Positions 27,482 through 36,028 of a stretch of DNA of 64,000 nucleotides are shown here, one piece after another. How positions within the stretch are numbered: the first letter of the stretch is position 1; each line of letters begins with the position of its first letter. The stretch is from RUG708 sp050946535 (GTDB lineage: Bacteria; Bacillota; Clostridia; Peptostreptococcales; Anaerovoracaceae): contig JBMNUZ010000002.1 in assembly GCA_050946535.1 (NCBI GenBank), positions 1-64,000 on the forward strand, given 5' to 3'. The translations under genes and the position numbers were made by a program. The notes below the pieces were generated by a model. It saw nothing but the letters and a program-made list of their open reading frames with translations. It was not told the origin of the DNA and did not search any database.

Positions 27482-27622
27482 TCACGCGGCCGAATTAAAT
27501 AAAACATCCGGGGCCGCATTTGAGAATCGGCGCGCGGTCTGTGTGATCACGCGGCCGAATGCAAATGAAACATCGGATGGACAGAAATGATTGTTGTTTG
27601 AATTTTTTTCAGGAGATAGAAA

Positions 27623-28573
27623 ATGAAAAGAAAATTTCTGATTATAGGCCTGGCGGCCATATTTACCGTGTTCATGTTCACGGGATGCAGTTCTTCGAAT
27701 GGATCGAGCTCCTCGACCGGTTCAGAAAGTGTATCGTCGTCTGAGGAAAGCAGTGTGTCCGAAGAGGATGCGCTGGCAGATCTTCCAGTCATCGGCGTCC
27801 GGGCAGAGGGGAAGAATACCTATACGGTCGGCTTGACCAACCAGACAGGGAAAAACATTACCGGCTTCACGATAAAAGACACAGAGGCGGCGGAGTATCC
27901 GGATAATATGCTTCCGGATGGAGAAACATATGCCGCGGGCGAAAAGCGTGCACTCTATTACTCGCCGGAGAATCAGGGGACGACCGCTGATTCGGATAGT
28001 CAGACTTCGTCAGGAAGCTCAACCGAGGCTGCACTTGAACCTCAATACGAAGCGAAGGTCACGTTCGAAGATGGAACCGAGAGCACCTGGCATGCCATTC
28101 CGTTTGGAGACATGGAGGAAGGAAGTTTGAATCTGGAAGGAACAGTTATCTATGTAACATATGTTTCCACTACTACCGGCGAAAATGTCAATACCCTTGA
28201 ATCCGAAAAGGCAGCTGCGGATGCAGAAGCTGCGGCGCAGGAATCTTCGTCCGCATCCGGAACTTCTTCCAGCGGTTCATCGTCGGATTCTTCGGACAAA
28301 TCGTCCGGCAGCAGCTCATCCGGCAATTCTTCTGGCAGCAGCTCGTCCGGCAGTTCTTCTGGCAGCAGTTCATCCGGCAGTTCCAGCGGATCGTCCGGCA
28401 GCGGCTCATCCGGCAGTTCTTCCGGAAGTTCGAATGGATCCAGCAGTTCCGGCGGCTCATCCGGCAGCTCGAGCGGATCGGGCAGTTCGGGTGGATCGTC
28501 CAGCGGTTCGGATAGTTCCGGCGGCGGTTCCGATGACAGCGGATGCATTGGAGACGATGGGCTTGTTTACTAA
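27623..28573 (+). CDS. lipoprotein with long Ser/Gly-rich tail
   Basis: 316 residues. A lipoprotein signal has lipobox FTGC (Cys22). A Ser-rich spacer is followed by a compact domain at about 53-185 (LPVIGVRAEGKNTYTVGLTN...), an Ala/Glu helix, and then about 90 residues of almost pure Ser/Gly (SSGSSSGSS type), ending GGGSDDSGCIGDDGLVY. I do not recognise the compact domain. The tail may be a flexible wall-spanning stalk or an O-glycosylation target. Its 3' end overlaps the acyltransferase gene by 17 bases, so the two are translationally coupled. Confidence 0.75.
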   Translation: MKRKFLIIGLAAIFTVFMFTGCSSSNGSSSSTGSESVSSSEESSVSEEDALADLPVIGVRAEGKNTYTVGLTNQTGKNITGFTIKDTEAAEYPDNMLPDGETYAAGEKRALYYSPENQGTTADSDSQTSSGSSTEAALEPQYEAKVTFEDGTESTWHAIPFGDMEEGSLNLEGTVIYVTYVSTTTGENVNTLESEKAAADAEAAAQESSSASGTSSSGSSSDSSDKSSGSSSSGNSSGSSSSGSSSGSSSSGSSSGSSGSGSSGSSSGSSNGSSSSGGSSGSSSGSGSSGGSSSGSDSSGGGSDDSGCIGDDGLVY

Positions 28574-29624
28574 TCACGGACCACTGAAGCTGCCATATGT
28601 AAGGATTCCATACCTTTCGTACATCCGTGTGGCAGCGTGCTTCGCGATCATCATCCTCCATACGTTCAGTGCGGCGGAGATCATCTTCAGGGATCAGTTG
28701 ACACAGGGGCAGGAAATGGCATCGACGATGCTGGTCTATGTGTCGATGTGGGCCGTTCCGTGCTTTATCATGGTGACAGGGGTCCTTCAGCTGAATCCGG
28801 AAAGAGAACTGACGATGAAGGAACTCTTCGGGACGTTTATCTGGCGCATCGTTGCGGCGCTCATTTTATGCTGCGTGATCTTTCAGCTTTTCGATCTGCT
28901 GATGGACGGGGAGACGCTGAACGCCGCCAATATTCTCCAGGCGTTTGTAAAATTATTTCTCGGAACGAGCTGGGCACATTTATGGTACTTGTACATGCTG
29001 ATCGGGCTGTACCTGTTTCTGCCGTTCTTTCGATTGATCACGAAACACGGAAGCGACGCGCTGATAAAGTACTTGCTGATCGTCTGCCTCTTTTTCATCT
29101 CCGTGCTCCCGCTGACACAACTGCTCGGAGAAGATGTCAGGAGTGCATTCATCATTCCGCTCACAACGATCTACCCGGTGTATCTGTTTCTGGGCTATGC
29201 CATTCATCATGGAATCTGGAAGATCGGTAAACCGCTGGCGATCACGATGATTGTGGCAAGCGCCCTGCTCACGATCGCAGGTACATGGTATAAAGTATTT
29301 CATGATCAGGATCTCCCGGGGATCGTGGTTGGCAGCTACGCATCTCTGATCGTTGTGGTATTGTCGTGCGGCGTGTTTGCTCTCTTCCGGGACTGGACAC
29401 TTCCGGATGCGCTGGACCGTGTGATGTACGACCTCGACCGATGCTCCTTCGGAATCTACCTGTTTCATATGATCTTCATCCGGCTCGTACTTCGTTATTG
29501 GAAGTTCAATCCGTATGAATACGGAGCGTGGGCGTTTGTCGTTCTCATCCTCGCATTCTTCGTGATTTCATATGCGCTGGTGAAAATACTGAAATTGATT
29601 CCGGGGATCAATAAAATCATTTAG
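28557..29624 (+). CDS. acyltransferase 3 family integral membrane protein
   Basis: 355 residues with about ten membrane helices. The opening RIPYLSYIRVAACFAIIILHTFS matches the AT3 family start (conserved Arg and His in helix 1). Family members transfer acetyl or other acyl groups to cell-surface sugars or lipids. I chose the ATG at 28557, which overlaps the lipoprotein stop and has GGAG 5 bases upstream; the longer open frame before it is a shadow of the lipoprotein's Ser/Gly repeats. Coupling suggests it modifies the lipoprotein or the same surface polymer, which is inference. Confidence 0.85.
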   Translation: MGLFTNHGPLKLPYVRIPYLSYIRVAACFAIIILHTFSAAEIIFRDQLTQGQEMASTMLVYVSMWAVPCFIMVTGVLQLNPERELTMKELFGTFIWRIVAALILCCVIFQLFDLLMDGETLNAANILQAFVKLFLGTSWAHLWYLYMLIGLYLFLPFFRLITKHGSDALIKYLLIVCLFFISVLPLTQLLGEDVRSAFIIPLTTIYPVYLFLGYAIHHGIWKIGKPLAITMIVASALLTIAGTWYKVFHDQDLPGIVVGSYASLIVVVLSCGVFALFRDWTLPDALDRVMYDLDRCSFGIYLFHMIFIRLVLRYWKFNPYEYGAWAFVVLILAFFVISYALVKILKLIPGINKII

Positions 29625-29765
29625 AAATGCTGTGGAAACGAACAGGGAAGTGAAATAATCCGGAGCAGAGGAAAATGCTTTGGAACATCGCGCAGACAGG
29701 TTCTTCACTTTTTGCGCAAACGAACTTCACTGTGGATATAATAACTGAATCATGGTTCGCAGAAG

Positions 29766-29807
29766 CCGCCGGCAGTGCAGCAATAACCGCACTGCCGGCG
29801 GTTTTTT
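29766..29807 (+). terminator. intrinsic terminator (CCGCCGGCAGTG family)
   Basis: CCGCCGGCAGTGC (29766-29778) pairs perfectly with GCACTGCCGGCGG (29789-29801), followed by six T's. Its stem is shared with those at 22561 and 33528. Confidence 0.9.
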
Positions 29808-30006
29808 GTACTGTATTGAAGCTAGTGCGCAGGAGTGTCATTTTTATTATTGGTGGCTCACCTTTGGAAATACAACGTATAATCTTGATTGCTTTTGGCA
29901 TCTGAGCGGACGAGAAGAGTACTACTTGATAGATCAGAAAGGCATTATCGCCGTTAATCTGTGCGGAACCATATTGAAAAATGCTGTCAATTTTTTTGTC
30001 ACACTG

Positions 30007-30256
30007 TTGCTGGAAGTACTTGCTTGATATACTAAATAATAATAATTGTTGGAAGATGCTGTATCCAGCCATCATTATCATATGCAGCATCGTTTGGATC
30101 AACAATCGGTAATCATCTTTTGGGAGGGATATACGACGAATCCAATCAACGTATGTATGTGGAAAGCACTTCCATGTCTTGTATGTCTGGATCGGATCGA
30201 AGAGAACCTGTTGATGTGCCGAATTACCGATTGTTCTGCCAGAAAGGAGAGCATTT
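30007..30256 (+). promoter_or_regulatory. promoter and conserved structured 5' leader, copy 3
   Basis: TTGCTG at 30007-30012 and TATACT at 30028-30033, then the same three helices as copies 1 and 2. Helix 1 has one change (GATGCTGTAT), giving a G-U pair. The long-range helix is extended here, because AACAATCGGTAAT pairs with ATTACCGATTGTT over 13 bases. The ATG follows AAAGGAGAG. Homology with copy 2 reaches upstream to about 29820. Confidence 0.65.
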
Positions 30257-32257
30257 ATGAAAGTTATTGCTAAACGGAGTTTTGCCGTATTTTTGGCGAT
30301 TGTAACCGTCTTGTCACTCAGCTGGGGCGGACTGTTCTGGGGAGGAGATCATTTTTCTTATGCGGATGATGATCTTCCAACCAGTGGAACATGCGGTGAT
30401 AACTTAACCTGGACGCTTGATGAACAAGGAACGCTGACGATCAGCGGAACAGGTAAGATGACTGATTTTATAATGAATCAGTTTGAAGATGGATCTGTTG
30501 ATGAAAATGGATTTACAATTTACAATTCATCAGCACCATGGAATATAGAAAATTCTTTCGATGGGGCTGCGAGGATAAAAAAGATTGTCATTGAGCCAGG
30601 CGTGACGAGCATCGGGGATTATGCTTTTTTTAAATGCAGTTCATTACAATCGATCGAGATACCGGACGGCGTGACGAGCATCGGGAGTGAAGCGTTTTGG
30701 GATTGCAGTGCATTAAAATCGATCGAGATCCCGGACAGCGTGACTAGCATCGGGTCTACAGCGTTTGTAAGTTGCAGTGCATTACAATCGATTGAAATTC
30801 CGGACAGCGTGACTAGCATCGGGTTCGCAGCGTTTATGGAATGCACCTCATTAAAATCGATTAGAATACCGGACAGTGTGACGAGCATCAGTTCGATTAC
30901 CTTTCGACTTTGCAGATCATTAGAATCGGTCAATATCCCGGACGGCGTGACGAGTATTGATTCGAGTGCCTTTGCAGATTGCATTTCATTACAATCGATT
31001 AATATTCCGGACAGCGTGACTAGCATCGGGGATAATGCCTTTGCAAGTTGCTTTTCATTACAATCGATTGAAATTCCGGACAGCGTGACTAGCATCGGGT
31101 TTGCTGCCTTTCAACTTTGCAGTTCATTAGAATCGATCGAGATCCCTGACAGCGTGACGAGTATAGAGGATCAGACGTTTGAAGCCTGCTATTCGTTACA
31201 ATCGATCGAGATCCCGAACAGCGTGACTAGCATCGGGTATATTGCCTTTAAAGATTGCAGAGAATTAAAATCGATCGAGATTCCGAGTAGCGTGACTAGC
31301 ATCGGGTTAAGGGCCTTTGAAGCCTGCAATGTACTAACTGATATTTATTATGGAGGTACTGAGGAACAATGGAATGCAATCAATGGTGTAGATAGTGCGG
31401 ATATTCCTGAGACAACTACCATCCACTATAACTCAACCATGCCGGATCAGCCAGAAGTCACCGTTGAACCGACTGCATTAACTTTCCCTGATTCGGAATC
31501 TGGAACAAAGATTACAAACTCAGGAAAACTGAAGCTCACTGTAGAACCGTCAAATGCGTCGAAGAAGGATCTCGTATGGACGAGCAGCGATCCAAGTATC
31601 GCGACCGTCAACAATACGGGAACGGTTATAGCATTAAAGGACGGAACTGTAACGATCACCGTAAAGACGAAGGACGGAAAACTGTCTTCCTCTATTAAAG
31701 TAGAGGTTATAAAATCTGATGATACGCCATCGACAGAAGATAAATTTACGGATGTCCAGAAGAACGATTGGTTTTTCGACGCTGTTTATTGGGCATTCGT
31801 GGAAGGCATAGCTGAAGGAACGTCGGAAACCACCTTCTCGCCGGATAATGAATGCACCCGCTCACAGATCGTAACCTTCCTGTGGAGAGCGAACGGATCG
31901 CCGGATATTGCTGTTTCAAATCAATTCACGGATGTCAGCAGTGATCAGTACTATGCAAAAGCAGTGGCATGGGCTGTACAGCAGGGAATCACAGCTGGTA
32001 CATCGGATACGACATTTAGTCCGGATATGCCGTGCACCAGAGCGCAGGCGGTCACATTCCTGTGGCGCGCGAATGAATCACCTGGTGCTTCTGCTTCCAG
32101 CAAGTTCAATGATGTGGACAGCAGTCAGTACTATGCAAAAGCAGTGGAATGGGCGGTACAGCAAGGAATCACAGTTGGAACGTCGGATACCACTTTCAGT
32201 CCGGACGTCGTCTGCACAAGAGCGCAGATCGTGACATTCATTTATCGCGCGAAATAG
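30257..32257 (+). CDS. LRR (BspA-type)/Big_2/SLH surface protein
   Basis: 666 residues. It has the same signal peptide and opening module as the 17980 product, about eleven 23-residue BspA-type repeats (about 110-360, consensus AFxxCSSLQSIEIPDSVTSIG), the YYGGTEEQWNAI module, one Big_2 domain and three SLH domains. It lacks the 700-residue unique middle and second Big_2 domain of the larger paralogue. SLH-coding DNA is almost identical to that of 17980, 23164 and 32376, consistent with recent duplication or gene conversion. It is predicted to be attached to the wall by SLH binding. Confidence 0.9.
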   Translation: MKVIAKRSFAVFLAIVTVLSLSWGGLFWGGDHFSYADDDLPTSGTCGDNLTWTLDEQGTLTISGTGKMTDFIMNQFEDGSVDENGFTIYNSSAPWNIENSFDGAARIKKIVIEPGVTSIGDYAFFKCSSLQSIEIPDGVTSIGSEAFWDCSALKSIEIPDSVTSIGSTAFVSCSALQSIEIPDSVTSIGFAAFMECTSLKSIRIPDSVTSISSITFRLCRSLESVNIPDGVTSIDSSAFADCISLQSINIPDSVTSIGDNAFASCFSLQSIEIPDSVTSIGFAAFQLCSSLESIEIPDSVTSIEDQTFEACYSLQSIEIPNSVTSIGYIAFKDCRELKSIEIPSSVTSIGLRAFEACNVLTDIYYGGTEEQWNAINGVDSADIPETTTIHYNSTMPDQPEVTVEPTALTFPDSESGTKITNSGKLKLTVEPSNASKKDLVWTSSDPSIATVNNTGTVIALKDGTVTITVKTKDGKLSSSIKVEVIKSDDTPSTEDKFTDVQKNDWFFDAVYWAFVEGIAEGTSETTFSPDNECTRSQIVTFLWRANGSPDIAVSNQFTDVSSDQYYAKAVAWAVQQGITAGTSDTTFSPDMPCTRAQAVTFLWRANESPGASASSKFNDVDSSQYYAKAVEWAVQQGITVGTSDTTFSPDVVCTRAQIVTFIYRAK

Positions 32258-32375
32258 CAGGAAAGCATGTTCATTAAACTGTAGTTAGAAAGCCGACCGT
32301 CGGCGGAGCAGGAATTCATGTACTGTCGATGGTTCATTCACCGAGATAATATTGTATTACAAAAGGTTGGAAATA

Positions 32376-33488
32376 ATGAAAAGAAAAATAATATCTGTAT
32401 TAATGTCATTGGCTCTTGTTTGTGGTACATTTGCGGGGTTTACCGTTTTCGCTTTTGCGGATGGTACCTATACTATGGAAAATCCAGAAGGAAATGGGAT
32501 GTGTGGGGACAACATTACATATACTTATGATGCGGCGACTCAGACGTTGGAACTTTCAGGAAATGGTGTGTTAGAACGAGCTTTTAGTGATTCTGATAAT
32601 GTAAGAACAGTAGTGATTCATCCTGGTATAACAAGTATATATGGAGACCCTACATACGGAGCACCATTAGGTAATTTACATAACCTCGTTAATGTTGGAA
32701 TTCCAAATACAGTAACCTATATTGGAAGGGAAGCTTTTTCAAATTCAGTAAAGACGTTGAAATCCATTCGAATCCCGGATAGTGTGACAGCGATGGGGGA
32801 TTACCCTTTCCCAACGTCTCTTACGGATATTTATTATTCCGGGACTCAGGAACAATGGAACAGTATCGATCTTCTTAACGATTATCGGGGTCCAGAGTAT
32901 TATTTTGAGGAAAACGAACCACCAACTGAATATTCTTTAAACCCAATAACGGTTCATTATGGTGCCAGCGTTTTTGATGATGTATTGAATGCAAATGACT
33001 TTTATTACACGCCTGTGTACTGGGCGGCAGACAGCGGCATTACGAAAGGAACGTCTAAAATTTTGTTTTCACCGGATTTGGAATGCACACGAGCGCAAAT
33101 CGTAACCTTCCTGTGGAGAGCGAACGGATCGCCGGATGTTGCTGTTTCAAATGAATTCACGGATGTCAGCAGTGATCAGTACTATGCAAAAGCAGTGGCA
33201 TGGGCTGTACAGCAGGGAATCACAGTTGGTACATCGGATACAACATTTAGTCCGGACATGCCGTGCACCAGAGCGCAGGCGGTCACATTCCTGTGGCGCG
33301 CGAATGAATCACCTAGTGCTTCTGCTTCCAGCAAGTTCAATGATGTGGACAGCAGTCAGTATTATGCGGATGCGGTTAACTGGGCAGTGAAGAATAATAT
33401 CACGGCCGGAACGTCGGATGCGATTTTCAGTCCGGACGTCGTCTGCACAAGAGCGCAAATCGTGACATTCATTTATCGCGCGAAATAG
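32376..33488 (+). CDS. short LRR/SLH surface protein
   Basis: 370 residues. A different signal peptide (MKRKIISVLMSLALVCGTFAG) is followed by a brief opening module, two or three divergent BspA-type repeats, the YYSGTQEQWNSI module and three SLH domains. The last two SLH repeats are nearly identical in DNA to those of the 30257 gene, while the N-terminal half is clearly different, suggesting a chimera made by recombination in the SLH region. The ATG at 32376 is preferred to a TTG eight codons upstream. It does not have the conserved leader of its neighbours. Confidence 0.85.
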   Translation: MKRKIISVLMSLALVCGTFAGFTVFAFADGTYTMENPEGNGMCGDNITYTYDAATQTLELSGNGVLERAFSDSDNVRTVVIHPGITSIYGDPTYGAPLGNLHNLVNVGIPNTVTYIGREAFSNSVKTLKSIRIPDSVTAMGDYPFPTSLTDIYYSGTQEQWNSIDLLNDYRGPEYYFEENEPPTEYSLNPITVHYGASVFDDVLNANDFYYTPVYWAADSGITKGTSKILFSPDLECTRAQIVTFLWRANGSPDVAVSNEFTDVSSDQYYAKAVAWAVQQGITVGTSDTTFSPDMPCTRAQAVTFLWRANESPSASASSKFNDVDSSQYYADAVNWAVKNNITAGTSDAIFSPDVVCTRAQIVTFIYRAK

Positions 33489-33527
33489 CAGGAAAGCATG
33501 TTCATTAAATCATAGATAACGCATCAG

Positions 33528-33568
33528 CCGCCGGCAGTGCAGCAATAACCGCATTGCCGGCGGTTTTC
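33528..33568 (+). terminator. intrinsic terminator (CCGCCGGCAGTG family)
   Basis: CCGCCGGCA...TGCCGGCGG followed by TTTTCT, nearly identical to those at 22561 and 29766. Confidence 0.85.
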
Positions 33569-33647
33569 TATTTGCTTATGGCGACGAGTATTTCCTGTCC
33601 ATTCCGGAAGGTTACCCGTTCGTATTATTGAGTGTTATCCGCTGCCG

Positions 33648-33781
33648 CTTGACGACGATGACTGCGCCTGACGCCGATGGCTGTGACTGACGGCGATGAC
33701 TGTACCTGACGGCGATGACTGTACCTGGCGACGATGACTGTGCCTGAAGACGATGGCTGAGCCTGACACCGATGACTGTGC
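33648..33781. repeat. 19-bp tandem repeats, seven units
   Basis: Units of the form CTGACGGCGATGACTGTAC start at 33648 (20 bases), 33668, 33687, 33706, 33725, 33744 and 33763. Two adjacent units are identical and the others differ at a few positions. Nineteen is not a multiple of three and no gene covers it. The rest of 33569-34301 has no gene: 33799-33835 and 34166-34203 resemble each other, and 33934-33965 resembles 22679-22707. Confidence 0.9.
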
Positions 33782-34301
33782 AGCAGGAAAATGATATGTC
33801 ACTTCCGGATAATTCAGCTGGTTTATAAAACTGAATAGTTAACGATGAAAGATTTGTATTATATGAATATGAGCCTTTGAGAGTTCTCCTTTGTTGATGA
33901 GTTGTTCAGGCACAAACCATTCAACATAAGCCTCAATGGCTTTTCCAGTCTATGCAATTTCTGCGTACTGTACTCTATCTTCCCGTCGATGTTCCGCTTT
34001 CGCTGAGTTTGTGTTTCAGCAGATCCGAGATTTTGTGTTTCAAAGATCCGTAGAAAAAAATAATATAAAGAGCAGGGATGTGCTAGAATAACAATCGATT
34101 CGTATCATTTCATTTCGTGTAAACCGCGGCTGCCAGAGGACTATAAGACGACGACGGCTGCTTAACAGAAAAATGAAATGTCAATTCCGGATCATGGAGC
34201 TGGTTTATATACGCCGGTGCGGAATTCTCCGGAATTCGTAAAATTGCAGAAAAAATTAGAAAAGAAATATAAGCATAATATTTAAAATCAAGAGGTGGAA
34301 T

Positions 34302-35114
34302 ATGATCCTGGTTAATGCTCAGTGGCAGGGCGGAGGAGACCTTTCGACGTACAAGGCTGCCGGAACAATTGCCGGAGAATATCTGAAGGGTGTTGATTAC
34401 AGCCGGGTTCCGATCGATGTTTCCGGAAACTCGATGCAGATCGAGAATAATATCAAAGGCTGCAGCGCGATCAGAAAGCAGACGGAGATGGCTTACGATA
34501 TTTTGAAAGAGAGCAATCCATCGAAGCTCTTCACGATCGGAGGAGGCTGCGACGCAGACGTGGCATCCATACTCTACATGAACGAATTCTACGGCGGCGA
34601 TCTGGCCGTCCTCTGGTTCGACGCTCACGGCGACATCAATTCGCCGGATGAATCAGACACTCATTTGTTTTACGGCATGCCGGCGAGGGCAATCCTCGGC
34701 GGATGCGGTGATAAATATCCTGTTGACGCGGGCCGGTGGGTTGAGAGCGGGCAGCTGGTGAATATCGGCGGACGCGATCTCGACGCATCTGAAACTGCTT
34801 TTTTCAAAGAAATGAAAATACAGAGGATTCCGGCGCGGGAACCTGACCTGGCCGGCGCCGTACTGAAAGCAGCAGAGAAAACAGGGAAAAAGCATGTCTA
34901 TATCCACTTCGATCTGGATGTGCTTGATCCATCTGTTTTTCCGGCAACACCGCTTCCTGTTCCGGGTGGAGCAGCAATCGATGATGCTGTCAAAGCTCTC
35001 GGTCTGTTAAAAGAAAAGTATTCTGTCGTTGGATTCGGGTTGTACGAGTATCTTCCGGAAAAAGATAAAGACAGATCAGTGAAGCGATTTGTCGATTACG
35101 GACTGGCGCTGTAA
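34302..35114 (+). CDS. arginase/agmatinase (ureohydrolase) family protein
   Basis: 270 residues, cytosolic, predicted to hydrolyse a guanidino or formimino compound using two Mn ions. WFDAHGDIN and HFDLDVLDPS carry the usual Asp and His ligands. The first ligand motif, normally GGDHS, reads GGGCDAD, so the His is replaced by Cys. This variation occurs in atypical members of the family and makes the true substrate uncertain. A ribosome binding site AAGAGGTGG precedes the ATG. It stands alone between the LRR island and the MarR/ABC operon. Confidence 0.85.
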   Translation: MILVNAQWQGGGDLSTYKAAGTIAGEYLKGVDYSRVPIDVSGNSMQIENNIKGCSAIRKQTEMAYDILKESNPSKLFTIGGGCDADVASILYMNEFYGGDLAVLWFDAHGDINSPDESDTHLFYGMPARAILGGCGDKYPVDAGRWVESGQLVNIGGRDLDASETAFFKEMKIQRIPAREPDLAGAVLKAAEKTGKKHVYIHFDLDVLDPSVFPATPLPVPGGAAIDDAVKALGLLKEKYSVVGFGLYEYLPEKDKDRSVKRFVDYGLAL

Positions 35115-35309
35115 ATCGAGGCAGTCTTGGCAAATTCCTGAATCACCGGTCCTGGTCGCCGGCAGCAAATAAAATCTTTTTATCAGGACAACCGGCAGCA
35201 AGCCGAAAAACATTTTAATACGGATACTGGTAAACGGCCGCCGGCGTCATAAGTGAATTCCGGCGGAAAAGACAAAAGGATTACTGGCTTGAAAAAACTG
35301 AAAAAGCTA

Positions 35310-35351
35310 TTGACAAAGGGAAATTTATATCATAAAATGTAGCGTGTTACA
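35310..35351 (+). promoter_or_regulatory. marR promoter with overlapping operator-like palindrome
   Basis: TTGACA (35310-35315), a 17-base spacer and TAAAAT (35333-35338) form a near-consensus promoter. Directly on its 3' side is TGTAGCGTGTTACA (35338-35351), an almost perfect inverted repeat also found at 35985-35998 before the ABC genes. Autoregulation by the MarR protein is the simplest reading. Confidence 0.8.
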
Positions 35352-35384
35352 GGATAGAAATTATTCCGGAAAGGAGTGTTTACC

Positions 35385-35804
35385 GTGAGAGATGATATCG
35401 GCTATCTGTTAAAGAGCATAAACGACAAGCTGCAGGTTTACGCGAATGCGGACATGCAGAAATACGGCCTGACCTTTCCGCAGTCCCGTGTACTAGCGGT
35501 TCTCCACTCGAAGGGCGGAGAGATGACTCAGAAGGAATTGGAATCATTGCTGGAAGTTTCACATCCGACGGTCGTCGGGCTGGTCTCCAGGATGGAAAAA
35601 GAGGGGTTCCTCGAAACCAGAAAGGATGAGTCGGACCGCAGGAATAAAATCATCACTCTGACGGACAAAGCGAGGTCCGTAGGCGAGACTCTCGACAGAA
35701 CGGTGAGGGATCACAACAAAAGGATGCTCGCCGGACTAACGAATGAGCAGGTGGAATCGCTTTTCTATATGTTGTCCGTCATCGAGAACAACATTAAACG
35801 CTGA
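35385..35804 (+). CDS. MarR family transcriptional regulator
   Basis: 139 residues with a winged helix at about 30-100: MTQKELESLLEVSHPTVVGLVSRMEKEGFLETRKDESDRRNKIITLTDK holds the recognition helix and the Asp-Arg wing motif. Flanking helices allow dimerisation. MarR proteins typically repress efflux pumps and release DNA on binding small molecules. I chose the GTG at 35385 because GGAAAGGAG ends 8 bases before it; the GTG three codons earlier overlaps that site. Two ABC exporter genes follow, so it is likely their regulator. Confidence 0.92.
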   Translation: MRDDIGYLLKSINDKLQVYANADMQKYGLTFPQSRVLAVLHSKGGEMTQKELESLLEVSHPTVVGLVSRMEKEGFLETRKDESDRRNKIITLTDKARSVGETLDRTVRDHNKRMLAGLTNEQVESLFYMLSVIENNIKR

Positions 35805-35805
35805 A

Positions 35806-35908
35806 ACCGAAGCAGGCTCAGCAATAAGCCGAAAGCGGGTTCAGCACAAGACCGGAGCAGGCTTAGAATGCGAAGCCGGATCAGGCTAAAGCCCGGAACG
35901 GGCTGACA
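35806..35908. repeat. degenerate AGCCGGAGCAGGCT-type repeats
   Basis: About five drifting units of roughly 20 bases (ACCGAAGCAGGCTCAG, AGCCGAAAGCGGGTTCAG, GACCGGAGCAGGCTTAG and so on) follow the marR stop codon. They are followed by (AAT)n at about 35918-35938. Confidence 0.6.
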
Positions 35909-35984
35909 ACTGCTTCCGCAATAATAATAATAATAATAAACAGAAGAGCAGCCGGCAGAAAGCCGGCATAAAAAAGACCTGAAA

Positions 35985-35998
35985 TGTAGCGTGCTACA
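35985..35998 (+). promoter_or_regulatory. MarR operator candidate before the ABC exporter genes
   Basis: TGTAGCGTGCTACA has perfect 6-base arms around a 2-base centre and differs from the element in the marR promoter at one position. It lies 31 bases before the ABC start codon. No convincing separate promoter is visible. Confidence 0.7.
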
Positions 35999-36028
35999 TT
36001 AGCCAATAACAGGAAAGGAATAATTGCC

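Noticed and set aside
28260..28550. TCCGGCAGCAG-type low-complexity DNA as a possible non-coding repeat array
   Set aside because: It lies in frame and encodes the Ser/Gly tail of the lipoprotein.
28161..28556. Longer N-terminus for the acyltransferase gene
   Set aside because: That part of the frame only covers the lipoprotein's Ser/Gly-coding repeats and is full of RPAAAHPA-like shadow sequence. The ATG at 28557 has a ribosome binding site and gives a normal AT3 start.
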